Below, one piece after another: positions 42,399 through 52,102 of a DNA stretch of 64,000 nucleotides (position 1 is the stretch's first letter; each line of letters starts with the position of its first letter). The stretch comes from Rubricella sp038526735 (GTDB lineage: Bacteria > Pseudomonadota > Alphaproteobacteria > Rhodobacterales > Rhodobacteraceae): positions 1 through 64,000 of the forward strand of contig JBCBGM010000001.1 in assembly GCA_038526735.1 (NCBI GenBank), given 5' to 3'. The notes under the pieces are model-generated. The model saw only the letters and a program-made list of their open reading frames with translations, did no database searches and had not been told where the DNA came from. The position numbers and the translations under genes are program-made.

Positions 42399-43019
42399 TC
42401 AGTAAGACAGCCACTCAAAGATGTCGTTGGTAAAGTCCTGCCCCAGCGTGTTGGCGCGCTCCACCGAGGTGGTGGCCTGCTGTGCCTGGCGTTGCTCAAT
42501 CACAGTTTCCGCGACCAGCATCAGGGCGATAAAGCCCCACGGTATCTCCCCATCCGGGCCGCTGCCGACCCCAAAGCGCACGCCGGAGTTGTTGTGCTCA
42601 TGCTGCCCTTCGATGCGCGCGCCCAGACCAGACTTTTCTCCCAAGACAGAGCCATCGGGCAGCCGCGCCACCACATTCGCCTGCAAAAAGCTGTCTGCCC
42701 CGCGCTTGGCGTGCCCGTCATCGGTGGCGAAGGAATAGCCGGTGAGGTCAATCTCCAACGTCACCGGAATACCGCTGGAGGGCAAAATCCGCAGCCGGTT
42801 GTCGAGTTGCCGCCGGACCGCCGCTTCAAACTGCGCAAACTCCACGCTGGTGTTGCCGATCCCCCCGCGCCGCTCGCTGGGGTCAAACACGAGCTCATAG
42901 GCCTCAACCGTGTAGCCGCGCGCAAACATACCGAGACCCGGCTCAGGCGGTTCCGGATCGGAACAGGCCGCCAAAAGCGCCAGCAGGATCATCCCGAAAA
43001 TCGCACCCGGTCGGCGCAT
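42399..43019 (-). CDS. Putative outer-membrane-type lipoprotein
   Basis: A 206-residue protein starting MRRPGAIFGMILLALLAACS: basic N-terminus, hydrophobic core and a lipobox (LAAC, the acylated Cys near residue 19). The mature part has a beta-rich domain (VTLEIDLTGYSFATDDGHAK) resembling assembly-type lipoproteins but no motif I can name. The first 12 codons of the longer frame are excluded. It is upstream of tuf and downstream of tRNA-Gly on the same strand. Function unknown. Confidence 0.7.
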   Translation of the reverse strand: MRRPGAIFGMILLALLAACSDPEPPEPGLGMFARGYTVEAYELVFDPSERRGGIGNTSVEFAQFEAAVRRQLDNRLRILPSSGIPVTLEIDLTGYSFATDDGHAKRGADSFLQANVVARLPDGSVLGEKSGLGARIEGQHEHNNSGVRFGVGSGPDGEIPWGFIALMLVAETVIEQRQAQQATTSVERANTLGQDFTNDIFEWLSY

Positions 43020-43103
43020 CCGTCTCTCCGCAAATTGTTCCCCGTACATGGCCACGAAAACGCGCCCTGTCTACTCAACTGCGGTTCAACTTGAGGGGAG
43101 GTC

Positions 43104-43177
43104 TGGAGCGGGCAGCGGGAATCGAACCCGCACCAAGAGCTTGGAAGGCTCGTGTGATACCATTTCACCATGCCCGC
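43104..43177 (-). tRNA. tRNA-Gly (TCC)
   Basis: A 74-base cloverleaf on the minus strand. Acceptor GCGGGCA pairs with TGCCCGC, the D arm is TGGTGAAATGGTATCA, and the anticodon stem-loop GAGCCTTCCAAGCTC carries TCC. The T arm is GCGGGTTCGATTCCCGC, and CCA is encoded at 43104-43106. It reads GGA/GGG codons. Confidence 0.95.
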
Positions 43178-43242
43178 GTTGACGGTGTGCTAGCCAGAAG
43201 CGCCCGCCGGTGCAAGCCGTGATCGCGCGCCCGGAGATGCCG

Positions 43243-43292
43243 CCAAAATAGTGCGACTTCGGACTAATTATAGTACGATTTCGGACTAACCG
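43243..43292 (-). promoter_or_regulatory. Direct repeat and TATAAT upstream of tRNA-Gly
   Basis: A 14-base near-identical pair (CGACTTCGGACTAA and CGATTTCGGACTAA) lies 20 bases apart, about 80-110 bases before the tRNA. Minus-strand TATAAT (plus 43267-43272) is between them. No -35 box with proper spacing is visible. A protein-binding pair around a promoter is possible. Confidence 0.35.
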
Positions 43293-43371
43293 CCCCCGAA
43301 GCACTGCAAAAACGCACGATACCCGGTTAACAACCGGTTGAGGTCCTGCAGAAATGCAATGCCGGGGCGCC

Positions 43372-44565
43372 CTAGGTCACTGCCTTGCGCGCATGAAACT
43401 GCGGCTGATCCCAAGACCGCGTGGCGAGGATTTCGGCCAAGATCGCCACAGCCTGATCCACCTCGTCAACGCTCAGATAGAGCGGCGTAAACCCAAAGCG
43501 CAGGAGGTTGGGCGCGCGAAAATCACCGATCACACCGCGCGCGATCAAGGCCTGCATCACCGCGTATCCCTGCGGATGGGCAAAGGAGAGCTGCGAGCCG
43601 CGCGCCTTTGGGTCGAGCGGAGATTTCAGTGTCAATTCAGGGCATTGCGCGGCCACCTGCTCTCGAAAGCGCTCCGACAAAGCGATCGAGGCGCGCCGAA
43701 TATCCCGCATCGAGACGCCGTCCCACGCATCAAGCGCCGCGGTCAAGGCCGCCATTTGCACCACCGGCGGGGTGCCCACGCGCATCCGGTCAATCCCGGC
43801 GGCGGGGCGATACGCGGGCTCAAAAGCAAAGGGGGCGTCATGGCCGAGCCAACCCGCCAGCGCGGGTTCCGCCCGCTCCGCGTGACGGGGGGCAACATAG
43901 ATAAACGCCGGGGCACCCGGCCCGCCGTTAAGATATTTGTAGGTGCAGCCGACCGCGAAATCCGCGTTCGCACCGGCAAGATCGACCTCAATCGCGCCCG
44001 CAGAATGCGCAAGATCCCAGACGGTTAGCGCGCCTTTCTCATGGGCAAGGCGGGTCAACGCGGCCATGTCATGGAGGCGCCCGGTGCGGTAATCCACCTC
44101 CGTGAGCATTAACACGCCTACCTCCTCGGTTAACGCATCCGCAACCTCTTCGGGCGCCACAACCCGCAGCTCATACCCTTCTGGCATAAGGCTAATCAGC
44201 CCCTGCGCCATGTAGAGATCGCTGGGAAAATTGCCGCTATCCGACAAAATCACCCGCCGGTCAGGGTTGAGCTTCAAGGCTGCCGCGAGCGCCTGAAACA
44301 CCTTGATCGAGAGCGTATCGCCGACCACGACAGAGCCCTCTTCAGCGCCAATCAGCCGAGCAATTCGAGTGCCAATCTGCGCCGGCAGGTTCATCCAGCC
44401 CGCATCGTTCCAGCCCTTGATCAGGAGCGTGCCCCACTCCTCTTGCATCATCTCCGCAACTCGTGCGGTCGCATTTTTTGGCAATGGTCCCAGAGAGTTA
44501 CCGTCGAGGTAGATCATCCCCTCTGGCAGATGAAAGAGCCTGCGGGTCTGTGTGAAATCGGTCAT
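43372..44565 (-). CDS. kynU: Kynureninase
   Basis: A 397-residue PLP enzyme that cleaves L-kynurenine to anthranilate and alanine, as part of tryptophan breakdown. The PLP lysine is in VGCTYKYLNGGPGAPAF, the SHAD-like aspartate precedes DLAHSAGAIEVDL, and GSLG.. start YLDGNSLGPL fits the family. No other kyn gene (kynA, kynB) is near. It lies upstream of the ABC exporter in the opposite reading order only by 41 bases but shares the strand, so they could be co-transcribed. Confidence 0.94.
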   Translation of the reverse strand: MTDFTQTRRLFHLPEGMIYLDGNSLGPLPKNATARVAEMMQEEWGTLLIKGWNDAGWMNLPAQIGTRIARLIGAEEGSVVVGDTLSIKVFQALAAALKLNPDRRVILSDSGNFPSDLYMAQGLISLMPEGYELRVVAPEEVADALTEEVGVLMLTEVDYRTGRLHDMAALTRLAHEKGALTVWDLAHSAGAIEVDLAGANADFAVGCTYKYLNGGPGAPAFIYVAPRHAERAEPALAGWLGHDAPFAFEPAYRPAAGIDRMRVGTPPVVQMAALTAALDAWDGVSMRDIRRASIALSERFREQVAAQCPELTLKSPLDPKARGSQLSFAHPQGYAVMQALIARGVIGDFRAPNLLRFGFTPLYLSVDEVDQAVAILAEILATRSWDQPQFHARKAVT

Positions 44566-44606
44566 GGCACCCTCCTGCCTGTGACCTACCCCACCGCTGC
44601 AAAAAG

Positions 44607-46412
44607 CTAAAGCGCGCTGGCTTGGGCGTCTTCGAATTGCAGCTTGAAGAGGCCAGCATAGATGCCGCCCAGCGCCAGCAATTCGGTGTGCGTGCCGCGC
44701 TCTACGATTTTTCCGGCGTCCATCACCATAATCTGATCCGCCGACAGGATCGTGGCGAGCCGATGCGCGATCACGAGGGTGGTTTTGCCCTCGGTCAACC
44801 GGTCAAGAGAGGCCCGCACCGCAGCCTCCGCCTCTGCATCCAACGCGGACGTTGGCTCGTCCAACAGCAGGATCGGCGCATCCCTCAACATGGCTCTTGC
44901 GATCGACATCCGCTGGCGTTGCCCGCCCGAGAGGCCATGCGCCTCTGGCGTGATCTTGGTCGCGTAACCCTCTGGCTGCGCTGTGATAAATGCATCGGCA
45001 GAGGCCGCCTGAGCCGCTGCGATCACCTGAGCATCATCGGCACCCGGCCGTCCAAACCGGATATTGTCGGCGAGCGTGCCGGAGAGCAAAACCGAGTCCT
45101 GTGACACCAGCGAAAGACCCTCGCGCAGGCTCTCAATCGTCACATCGCGCACGTCTTGGCCGTCGATCAGCACCCGGCCTTGGGTGGCATCATAGAGCCG
45201 TGGGATCAGGTTAAAGACCGTGCTTTTGCCCGCCCCGGACCGCCCCACAAAGGCAACGGTTTGGCCCGTGCTGACCGTGAAACTGACGCTGTCGAGCGCA
45301 AGCGTTCCGTCCGGATAGGCAAAACTCACGCCGTCAAACACCACCTCGCCACGCGTCGCGACCAGCGGTTCCGCGCCGGGTTTTGAGACGATCTCGGCCT
45401 CTTCATCGAGCACGGCATAGACCCGCGCCATCGCCGCCACGCCTTGCTGCATCTTGGTGTAGATCTTCCCAAGTCGTTGAGATTGCGGCGCAATCAGGCC
45501 CATTCCGGCAAGCAGACCTACGAAATCTGCGATGATGTTTTCGTCCTCGTTGAGGAAAATTACGATCACGGTGAGCAGGGCGGCAACCGCCACACCGCCC
45601 AAAAGCTCGGTGATCGGAATGATCCGGGCGGTCGCGTCCACCTGCTTGAGTTTGAGTTTGCGCAGCTTCGCGAAATCTTCGCTGGCGTCATCCAGCGCGC
45701 GGTCTTCCAGCCCATAAGTACGGATCAGCCGAATGCTCGTCAGCCCCTCCGCCACGCCCGCCGTCACCACGCCCACTTGCGCCTGATTGCGAGACGAGAG
45801 CCGCCGCATCCGCTTGCCGATTTGCAGGATTGGGCCGACCGCGAGGCTCAGCACGGCGACAAAGGCGAGGGTCAGTTGCCAGTTGATCGAGACCATGAAC
45901 GCGAGCGTCGAGAGGATGATCGTCATCATCGAATAGCCGCGAAACACCACCTGGGCAGAGCCCGTGGCGATGTTCACATCGTTGTTGAACCGCGCGGCGG
46001 AGGAGGCAGAGGCCTCGTCCTGCAGCGTCGCCATATCGGCCCAGAGGAACTTTTTGTAGAGGTCGATCTGCATCTGCTGCGCCGCGCCAGTGATCGCAGC
46101 GTTGATCAAGATCTGCTTGGCGTAAGTCGCAAAACTGCGCACCACCGCCAAAAGAATGATTACAGCTGGGGCCCATGCGAGCGGAAAGGCCGCCTGCTCA
46201 GGCTCGGTCAGTGCGATGACGATCTGTTGCGTGACCTTCGCAAAGGCACCCGTCGCAATCGCCACGACCATCGCGAGCACCACAGCGGTGATGAATTTGC
46301 CCCGGTGCGGCCAAATCCAGACCCACAGGAACCGCTTGTACGCGGACCAGAGCGTGATGGGTTTTTCGGGCGACTGGGCCAAGGCGGCGTCCTTTTGCGG
46401 TGTCGCGATCAC
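44607..46412 (-). CDS. ABC exporter (MsbA-like, fused permease-ATPase)
   Basis: A 601-residue half-transporter. Residues about 1-330 are the six-helix membrane domain, and 345-600 the ATPase. Walker A is GRSGAGKST, the signature is LSGGQRQRMS, Walker B ILLLDEPTSALD and the H-loop histidine is in VIAHRLATI. It probably dimerises and exports lipid or drug-like molecules, but the substrate is not deducible. Its first residues (ATPQKDAALAQSPEK) form a flexible cytoplasmic leader. Confidence 0.92.
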   Translation of the reverse strand: MIATPQKDAALAQSPEKPITLWSAYKRFLWVWIWPHRGKFITAVVLAMVVAIATGAFAKVTQQIVIALTEPEQAAFPLAWAPAVIILLAVVRSFATYAKQILINAAITGAAQQMQIDLYKKFLWADMATLQDEASASSAARFNNDVNIATGSAQVVFRGYSMMTIILSTLAFMVSINWQLTLAFVAVLSLAVGPILQIGKRMRRLSSRNQAQVGVVTAGVAEGLTSIRLIRTYGLEDRALDDASEDFAKLRKLKLKQVDATARIIPITELLGGVAVAALLTVIVIFLNEDENIIADFVGLLAGMGLIAPQSQRLGKIYTKMQQGVAAMARVYAVLDEEAEIVSKPGAEPLVATRGEVVFDGVSFAYPDGTLALDSVSFTVSTGQTVAFVGRSGAGKSTVFNLIPRLYDATQGRVLIDGQDVRDVTIESLREGLSLVSQDSVLLSGTLADNIRFGRPGADDAQVIAAAQAASADAFITAQPEGYATKITPEAHGLSGGQRQRMSIARAMLRDAPILLLDEPTSALDAEAEAAVRASLDRLTEGKTTLVIAHRLATILSADQIMVMDAGKIVERGTHTELLALGGIYAGLFKLQFEDAQASAL

Positions 46413-46526
46413 ATAGCGGTGGTGGTGATCCTCTGAAAGAGGGCGCGTCGGCGCAGAGGGGTTTCGCGCGCAGTTTTGCGGGTCAGGCCAAGGGTTTGGG
46501 CGTGCGGATCGGCAAAGACTGGCTGA

Positions 46527-47822
46527 TCACGCGGCGGGGCGCGGCTCTATGAGAATGGCTCTAAAGTCGTTCACGTTGGTCAAGGTCGGGCCAGGCACGA
46601 CCTGATCGCCGAGTTTTTCGAAGAAGGTATGGGCGTCATTGGCGTTCAGCGCGGCATGGGCATTGACGCCCTTGGCCGTGGCCCGCGCGAGGGTTGTCGG
46701 GTCGCAGGTGGCACCCGCAACCTCGGCAGCGCCATCCACCCCGTCGGTGTCACAGGCGATGGCGTAGAGGCGCGGGGCTTCGTTCAGGGCGCAGGCAAGC
46801 GCGAGGGTGTATTCCGCATTGGGGCCGCCCACACCTTCGCCGCGCCGGGTGACGGTGCATTCACCGCCCGAGAGCAGCACGACCGGAGCGTCGCCGGGCG
46901 CGAGCTCTGACTGAATTTGCAGCGCGAGGGCGGCGTGCTCGGCGGCGAGATCGCGGGCCTCTCCCTCCAGTGCGTCGCCGAGTATGCGGACGGAGAAGCC
47001 CTGCCCTTTCGCGATATTCGCGGCAGCGGTCAGAGATTGCGCGGGGGCCGCGATGATGACGTTTTGGGTGGTGGAGAGGCGCGGGTCGTCAGGGCTGACA
47101 GGCGCGCCGCCGCTCTCAAGATAAGCTTTAATCGAGGGGGCCGGGGTGACGTTCCAGCGCGCGAGCGCGTTCAGCGCGCTCTGGGCGTCGCCGATATCTC
47201 CGACCGTGGGGCCGCTGGCGATGTCTCCGGGGGCGTTGCCGGGCACGTCGGAGATCATCAGTGACAGCAAGGTCGCCGGATAAACCGCTGCCGCCAGCTT
47301 GCCGCCCTTCACTGCTGAGATTTGTTTGCGGATGCCGTTCATCACCCCAATCGGCGCGCCCGAGGCCAAGAGGTCAGCGGTGAGCTGGCGCTTTTCGTCG
47401 AGGGTGATGTCACCCGCCGGGGCGCACAGAAGTGCCGATCCTCCGCCAGAGATCAGGCTCAGCACGAAGTCTCCTTGGTCCAGCGGTGCGACGCGTGACA
47501 GAAGGGTGCGGGTGGCCGCCTCTCCGTTTTGGTCGGGCACGGGGTGGGCGGCTTGGACGATCTCGATCTGCGCGCAGGGCCGCTCATAGCCGTAGCGGGT
47601 GATGACATAGCCCTCGCAGGGGCCCCACGCCGCCTCCACCGCCTCAGCCATCCGGGCGGAGGCTTTGCCGGCGCCGATCACCACAACCCGGCCCTCAGGC
47701 TTGGGCGGCAGGTGCACTGGCACGCACAGCATCGGATCGGCGGCATTGACGGCGGCGGTGAACATCTCGCGCAAGAGCGTGAGCTGCGGCGACGGCGCGG
47801 CGGCGCCTAAAGACTGATCCAT
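46527..47822 (-). CDS. Glycerate 2-kinase (GckA/TtuD, MOFRL family)
   Basis: A 431-residue kinase of the DUF4147/MOFRL family that phosphorylates glycerate at C2 in serine-cycle or tartrate routes. The family signature is in SLISGGGSALLCAP, GAGKASARMA marks the first domain, and LLSGGECTVTRRGEGVGGPN and DTDGVDGAAE are the C-terminal marks. The start is the ATG at 47822 (MDQSLGAAAP), not the longer frame. It ends 115 bases from the exporter start. Older annotations call it hydroxypyruvate reductase, which I judge less likely. Confidence 0.9.
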   Translation of the reverse strand: MDQSLGAAAPSPQLTLLREMFTAAVNAADPMLCVPVHLPPKPEGRVVVIGAGKASARMAEAVEAAWGPCEGYVITRYGYERPCAQIEIVQAAHPVPDQNGEAATRTLLSRVAPLDQGDFVLSLISGGGSALLCAPAGDITLDEKRQLTADLLASGAPIGVMNGIRKQISAVKGGKLAAAVYPATLLSLMISDVPGNAPGDIASGPTVGDIGDAQSALNALARWNVTPAPSIKAYLESGGAPVSPDDPRLSTTQNVIIAAPAQSLTAAANIAKGQGFSVRILGDALEGEARDLAAEHAALALQIQSELAPGDAPVVLLSGGECTVTRRGEGVGGPNAEYTLALACALNEAPRLYAIACDTDGVDGAAEVAGATCDPTTLARATAKGVNAHAALNANDAHTFFEKLGDQVVPGPTLTNVNDFRAILIEPRPAA

Positions 47823-47924
47823 GGTGTCCACCCTGTTTTGCTCTGTGCCTAAGGTGCCGCCGGGAACGCTGCAAGCATGACAATCAGGTGGACACTGCAG
47901 AGCGGCGGTATACCCTCTCGGATC

Positions 47925-48623
47925 ATGCGGATGGTCTGTGTTTTGGTTCTGTTTTCGGGGGCTCTGTCGCTCTCTGCTCCAGTCGTTGCGCAAGACTACC
48001 AGAACACAGCGCGTTGGAACGGGATCGACTATGCCATCGAGTATCTCGATGCAGATGATCCGGTGCCGACGGTGGAGGATATCTCTCGCCGCGACACCAC
48101 TCCGTCGGAGTTGCCCGTGGTTGAGGACGGTGCGGATGTAGAGCCGGCGGAGGAGCGTGCTCAGCGACAGTCTTCGCCATTAGGCTTTACCGTTCCGACA
48201 GAGCTTTTCGTCGTCATCTCGGTGCTGATCATCATCGCAGTTGCGGTGGCTGCCCTACGATATGGCGGGCTCGGTGGCATCGGGCGGGCAACGGAGACCT
48301 CCAGGCGGCAGGTGGACTTGCCGGAGGAGTTTCAAACCAGCCCCGAGATGCTGAATGACCCCGACCCAACCGCAGCGCTGATCGCTTTGAATCGCGCGGC
48401 GCTTGTAGCGGCAGCACAGGTGGCGCGGCTGACCATTCGGCGGGGCTGGACGGCGCGCGATGTGCTGATGCGATTGCCCGAGGACTTGCCCCACCGTGCC
48501 CCGCTGGATGCGTTGGCAGAGCGGGCGGAGGCAGCGCAGTTTGCGGGCGTCTCGGTGCGGTCGATGACTTTGCGCCATCACAAGGCAAGCATCGCGCCCC
48601 TGTTGGCGCAGACCGCATCATGA
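47925..48623 (+). CDS. DUF4129-type membrane protein (first of MoxR operon)
   Basis: A 232-residue protein with a signal peptide (MRMVCVLVLFSGALSLSAP, cleavage near VVAQ) and an extracytoplasmic segment with acidic patches. A membrane helix near residue 90 (LFVVISVLIIIAVAVAAL) is followed by a cytoplasmic DUF4129-like domain (RRGWTARDVLMRLPEDLPHR). The 47877 ATG is possible but gives no signal peptide at the start. It overlaps the next gene by 4 bases and begins the six-gene cluster. Confidence 0.75.
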   Translation: MRMVCVLVLFSGALSLSAPVVAQDYQNTARWNGIDYAIEYLDADDPVPTVEDISRRDTTPSELPVVEDGADVEPAEERAQRQSSPLGFTVPTELFVVISVLIIIAVAVAALRYGGLGGIGRATETSRRQVDLPEEFQTSPEMLNDPDPTAALIALNRAALVAAAQVARLTIRRGWTARDVLMRLPEDLPHRAPLDALAERAEAAQFAGVSVRSMTLRHHKASIAPLLAQTAS

Positions 48624-49888
48624 GTGAGCGCGCCCCTCCAACGGATTACACCCGCATCTTTGCGGTGCTGCTCTTGGTGGCGGTCATGGGCATCGGGGTG
48701 TTTGCATGGTTGCAGCGCAATTCAGGTGATCTCGACAGCTCCGCCACTGGCTTTCGCGGGTTGTTTCATATGCTGCAGGACGAGGACCTGGCAGTGCGAT
48801 GGTATGTGGGGTACGGAGACCTCTTTGCCGAGGACATCGGCCTCTGGGTGATCCCGCTCTTTGACACCTCTCCGGGCGCGCAACGCGAGGTGCCGGAGAC
48901 GGGGGAGGAGTGGCTCTTTAACATCGATGAGCGCGACCGCACGGCGATTGTCTTTGGCGAAAGCACCCGCGACATGCGCCCGGTGTTTATCCTCCCGAAG
49001 TGGCGGTCGGGCGTGCGGCTGACGGGCAAGGCGCATCCGGAATTGCTGATCCCAGAGGCGCGGATTGAGGCCTTGCTGGAGTCGATGCGGCTGCGGGATG
49101 TTCGGATTTCAAGAGGCGAGAGCGCCGAAGATCAAGTCACGCAGACTGATGGCTTAGAGCTGCACTATCGCCAGAGTGTTCGCAGCACGAACTGCACCGG
49201 ATTTGACCCAGAAGACCGCGGCAACCGTGTGATCCTGATGTGTTGGATCAACGCGTTTCAACGGTTCTATCTCATCCCCGACCCGGACCTCCTCTCCAAC
49301 CATGGGCTGGCGCAGGGGGAGAATGCCTCGATTGCTTTGGGCCTCCTTGAGGCCCTGCGCGGCGAGGGGGACATCGTGATTGATCGCTCGGATGGGTTTC
49401 GGATCGTGCAGCGCCGCGCGCCGATGGCCGAGCCGCGCGACCTCACCGACTGGGCGCGGTTTCTGGAGCCTCCCTTCCCGCTGATCTGGACCGCACTTGT
49501 GGGCATGGCGATCTTGTCGCTCTGGCGCGGGGCGATCCGGGGGGCGGAGCCGGTGGTGGGGTATGGCCGCGCGCCAGAAACCGCCCGCTCTGTCGCGCGC
49601 GGGGCGCGGGCGCGGTTGATGGCGTTGTCGGGCAACGGTGCCGAGGTGGCGAAGGCGTATGCGCAGGCGCGTATCCTCACGCTAGAGCGGCGCATCTTTG
49701 GGCCGCAGGGGGCCGGGGGGCGGTCGTTGTTTGACAGTCTCGCGGCGCGCGATCCGAGCAGCACCTCTGCGCTGCGCGCAGCACTAGAGCAGATCAATGC
49801 CCTCGACAGTGCCGCGCCAACGCCACAGGTTGTGGCTGCGACCGATCGGTTTGATGCGGCGCTGAGGGAGATATTGCGTGACACTTGA
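48620..49888 (+). CDS. DUF4350-type membrane protein
   Basis: A 422-residue protein anchored by helices near 14-31 and about 290-310 (LIWTALVGMAILSLW). The part between them faces outside and has a DUF4350-like fold (GFRGLFHMLQDEDLAVRWYV, VFILPKWRSGVRL). The C-terminal 100 residues are cytoplasmic and helical. The family accompanies MoxR/DUF58 in many bacteria; its role is unknown. The MoxR start lies inside its last 11 bases. Confidence 0.78.
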   Translation: MSERAPPTDYTRIFAVLLLVAVMGIGVFAWLQRNSGDLDSSATGFRGLFHMLQDEDLAVRWYVGYGDLFAEDIGLWVIPLFDTSPGAQREVPETGEEWLFNIDERDRTAIVFGESTRDMRPVFILPKWRSGVRLTGKAHPELLIPEARIEALLESMRLRDVRISRGESAEDQVTQTDGLELHYRQSVRSTNCTGFDPEDRGNRVILMCWINAFQRFYLIPDPDLLSNHGLAQGENASIALGLLEALRGEGDIVIDRSDGFRIVQRRAPMAEPRDLTDWARFLEPPFPLIWTALVGMAILSLWRGAIRGAEPVVGYGRAPETARSVARGARARLMALSGNGAEVAKAYAQARILTLERRIFGPQGAGGRSLFDSLAARDPSSTSALRAALEQINALDSAAPTPQVVAATDRFDAALREILRDT

Positions 49889-50831
49889 TGACCTGCGGGC
49901 GCTCGCCGCCGCGATCAAAGGCGAAGTTGCAAAGACCGTGCATGGCCAGGATGAGGCGGTGGACCTTGTGCTCACTGCGCTCTTCGCGGGGAGCCATGTC
50001 TTGATCGAAGGGCCGCCCGGCACTGCAAAGACCCTGCTGGTTCAGAGCCTCGCGGCGGCGCTGAGGCTCGATTTCGGGCGCATTCAATTCACGCCAGATC
50101 TGATGCCCGGCGATGTGCTTGGCGCGAATATCTACAACTTCTCCACCGGTGCGTTTGCGCTGACCAAGGGTCCGGTTTTTACCGAGGTGCTGCTCGCCGA
50201 CGAGATCAACCGCGCCCCGCCCAAAACGCAAGCCGCGCTGCTGCAGGCGATGAACGAACGGCGGGTGACGCTCGATGGGACGGACTATCCGCTGGGAGAG
50301 GCATTTACCGTCATCGGCACCCAAAACCCGTTGGAGAGTCAGGGCACCTATCCTCTCCCTGAGGCACAGCTCGACCGGTTTCTCTTTAAGCTCCTGATCG
50401 ACTTTCCAGAGGCGGAGGCAGAGGTGGAGATTTTGCGGCGCAGTGCCGAGCGCACTCAGACCGGAGCGCCCTTGATCGGATCAAACCCCGTGGTGGATGG
50501 TGAGGCCCTGATCGAAGGGCGCAAGGCGCTGGCGCTTGTGAGGCTCGAAGAGCCCATCCTGCGCTACATCGTCGAGATAACCCGCGCGACGCGCAGCGAT
50601 CCGGACCTCTTGGAGGGCGCCTCAACCCGCGCCGCAGATGCGCTGGCGATGGCCGCACGGGCGGCGGCGGCGCTGGACGGGCGGGATTATGTGCTGCCCG
50701 ATGACGTCAAAAAGCTGATCCCGCCTGCGTACCGCCACCGGGTGGTCGTCGGCCCCACGGCAGAGATCGAGGGGCGGACGGCGGATAGCGTGCTGGCCGC
50801 GATCCTCAACCGGGTGGAGGCTCCGCGCTGA
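49878..50831 (+). CDS. MoxR-family AAA+ ATPase
   Basis: A 317-residue chaperone-like ATPase that remodels protein partners, often with von Willebrand-type proteins. Walker A is GPPGTAKT (45-52), Walker B is EVLLADEINRAPPKTQAA (with the DE and the following N-R), and the C-terminal lid contains LPDDVKKLIPPAYRHR. The start is GTG at 49878, nested in the DUF4350 gene. The next gene encodes its likely partner (DUF58). Confidence 0.93.
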   Translation: MTLDDLRALAAAIKGEVAKTVHGQDEAVDLVLTALFAGSHVLIEGPPGTAKTLLVQSLAAALRLDFGRIQFTPDLMPGDVLGANIYNFSTGAFALTKGPVFTEVLLADEINRAPPKTQAALLQAMNERRVTLDGTDYPLGEAFTVIGTQNPLESQGTYPLPEAQLDRFLFKLLIDFPEAEAEVEILRRSAERTQTGAPLIGSNPVVDGEALIEGRKALALVRLEEPILRYIVEITRATRSDPDLLEGASTRAADALAMAARAAAALDGRDYVLPDDVKKLIPPAYRHRVVVGPTAEIEGRTADSVLAAILNRVEAPR

Positions 50832-50851
50832 TCCGTCCCTCCAAGAGCGCT

Positions 50852-52102
50852 GTGCAGCTGGGTCTGGGCCTCTTTGCCTTGAGCGTGTTCGCTGTGGCGA
50901 CGGGGCTTGAGGCGGGGCTGGTGGTGCCTGGGTTGTGGCTGCTGCTGTTTCTCTCTGTGGCAGTGGACTGTGCGATCAGCCTGCGCCCAGCGCCTGTGAT
51001 TGAGGTGGAGGGCCCGTCTGAGGTTGATGTGGGGGCGCAAAGCGTTTTGCTGCTGCGCTCAGCAAATATGCCGGAGCAGGTGAGCGGAAGCCTTGCTTGG
51101 GGCGAGGGGCTGTCGGGTGACACCGCGCTTGAGATGGGGGCAGAGACCTCGGTCACGCTGCGCGGGCTAACGCGGGGCACCTGGCCGCTGCCGACACTCT
51201 ATCTGCGCTGGCCGTCGCGGCTGGGGTTGGTGGAACAGGTTGCCAAGGTGCCGCTGGCGCGCGAGATCAAGGTCTTGCCCGACCTGCGCGCGCTACGCTC
51301 CGGCGAGGTGGATACGCGCCTGCGCGAAGTGCTGGGCGGCGGCAAGCCCGTGGGGCGCAGCGGCGAGGGGGCGGAGTTTCATCAGCTGCGCGAATATCAG
51401 GCCGGGATGGAGCCAAAGCTCATCGACTGGAAGCGCTCGGCGCGGGTGGGCGCTCTCGTTGCGCGGGAGCTTCAGACTGAGCGCAACCAGAACCTCATTT
51501 TGGCGATGGACACCGGCTACCTGATGGAGGAGCGGCTGAACGGGATCAGCCGGTTCGACCATTCGCTCGCCGCAGCCCTCGCTTTGGGCTGGGGCAGCGC
51601 GCAGCTTGGGGACCGGACGGGCCTTTTTGCTTTTGACGCGGTGCCCCGGCTCTATGTGCCACCCGAGCCAGGCAAGCGCGCGTTTGAGATGTTGCGCCAG
51701 CAGACCGCACAGCTCCAGCCGCGCGCGCAAGAGACGAACTTTACCCTTGGGATGACATCGCTGTTGAACCGCCTGCGCCGGCGGGCGCTGGTGGTGGTGT
51801 TCTCAGAATTTCTCGACACGACTTCGGCGGAATTGATGGTTGAGACGCTGACCTTGCTCGTGCGCCGTCATGCGGTGGTGTTTGTGACCTTGAGCCCCGA
51901 AGAGCGGCCAGCGTTTCAGCACTCCGACGGGATGCTCGCGCTGGCTGAGGCGGTCGCAGAGGCGGATCAGTTGACCGAGCGGGAGACTGTGCTCGCACGC
52001 CTGCGTCACACCGGGATCAGCGTGCTCGATACGACGCCAGAGATGCTCTCGGGCAAGCTCCTGTCGGTCTATCTCGACCTTAAAGCGCGGGAGGTTGTGT
52101 GA
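50852..52102 (+). CDS. DUF58 domain protein (MoxR partner)
   Basis: A roughly 416-residue protein with two N-terminal helices (LGLGLFALSVFAVAT, VPGLWLLLFLSVAVD) and the DUF58 signature GEGAEFHQLREYQAGMEPKL followed by IDWKRSARVG. The C-terminal half is von Willebrand A-like (LILAMDTGY). GTG at 50852 is the conventional start, but its ribosome site is weak. A CTG at 50828, overlapping the MoxR stop and 8 bases after GGAGG (50816-50820), would add eight residues. DUF58 proteins bind or are acted on by MoxR. Ends in a TGATG overlap with the next gene. Confidence 0.85.
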   Translation: MQLGLGLFALSVFAVATGLEAGLVVPGLWLLLFLSVAVDCAISLRPAPVIEVEGPSEVDVGAQSVLLLRSANMPEQVSGSLAWGEGLSGDTALEMGAETSVTLRGLTRGTWPLPTLYLRWPSRLGLVEQVAKVPLAREIKVLPDLRALRSGEVDTRLREVLGGGKPVGRSGEGAEFHQLREYQAGMEPKLIDWKRSARVGALVARELQTERNQNLILAMDTGYLMEERLNGISRFDHSLAAALALGWGSAQLGDRTGLFAFDAVPRLYVPPEPGKRAFEMLRQQTAQLQPRAQETNFTLGMTSLLNRLRRRALVVVFSEFLDTTSAELMVETLTLLVRRHAVVFVTLSPEERPAFQHSDGMLALAEAVAEADQLTERETVLARLRHTGISVLDTTPEMLSGKLLSVYLDLKAREVV

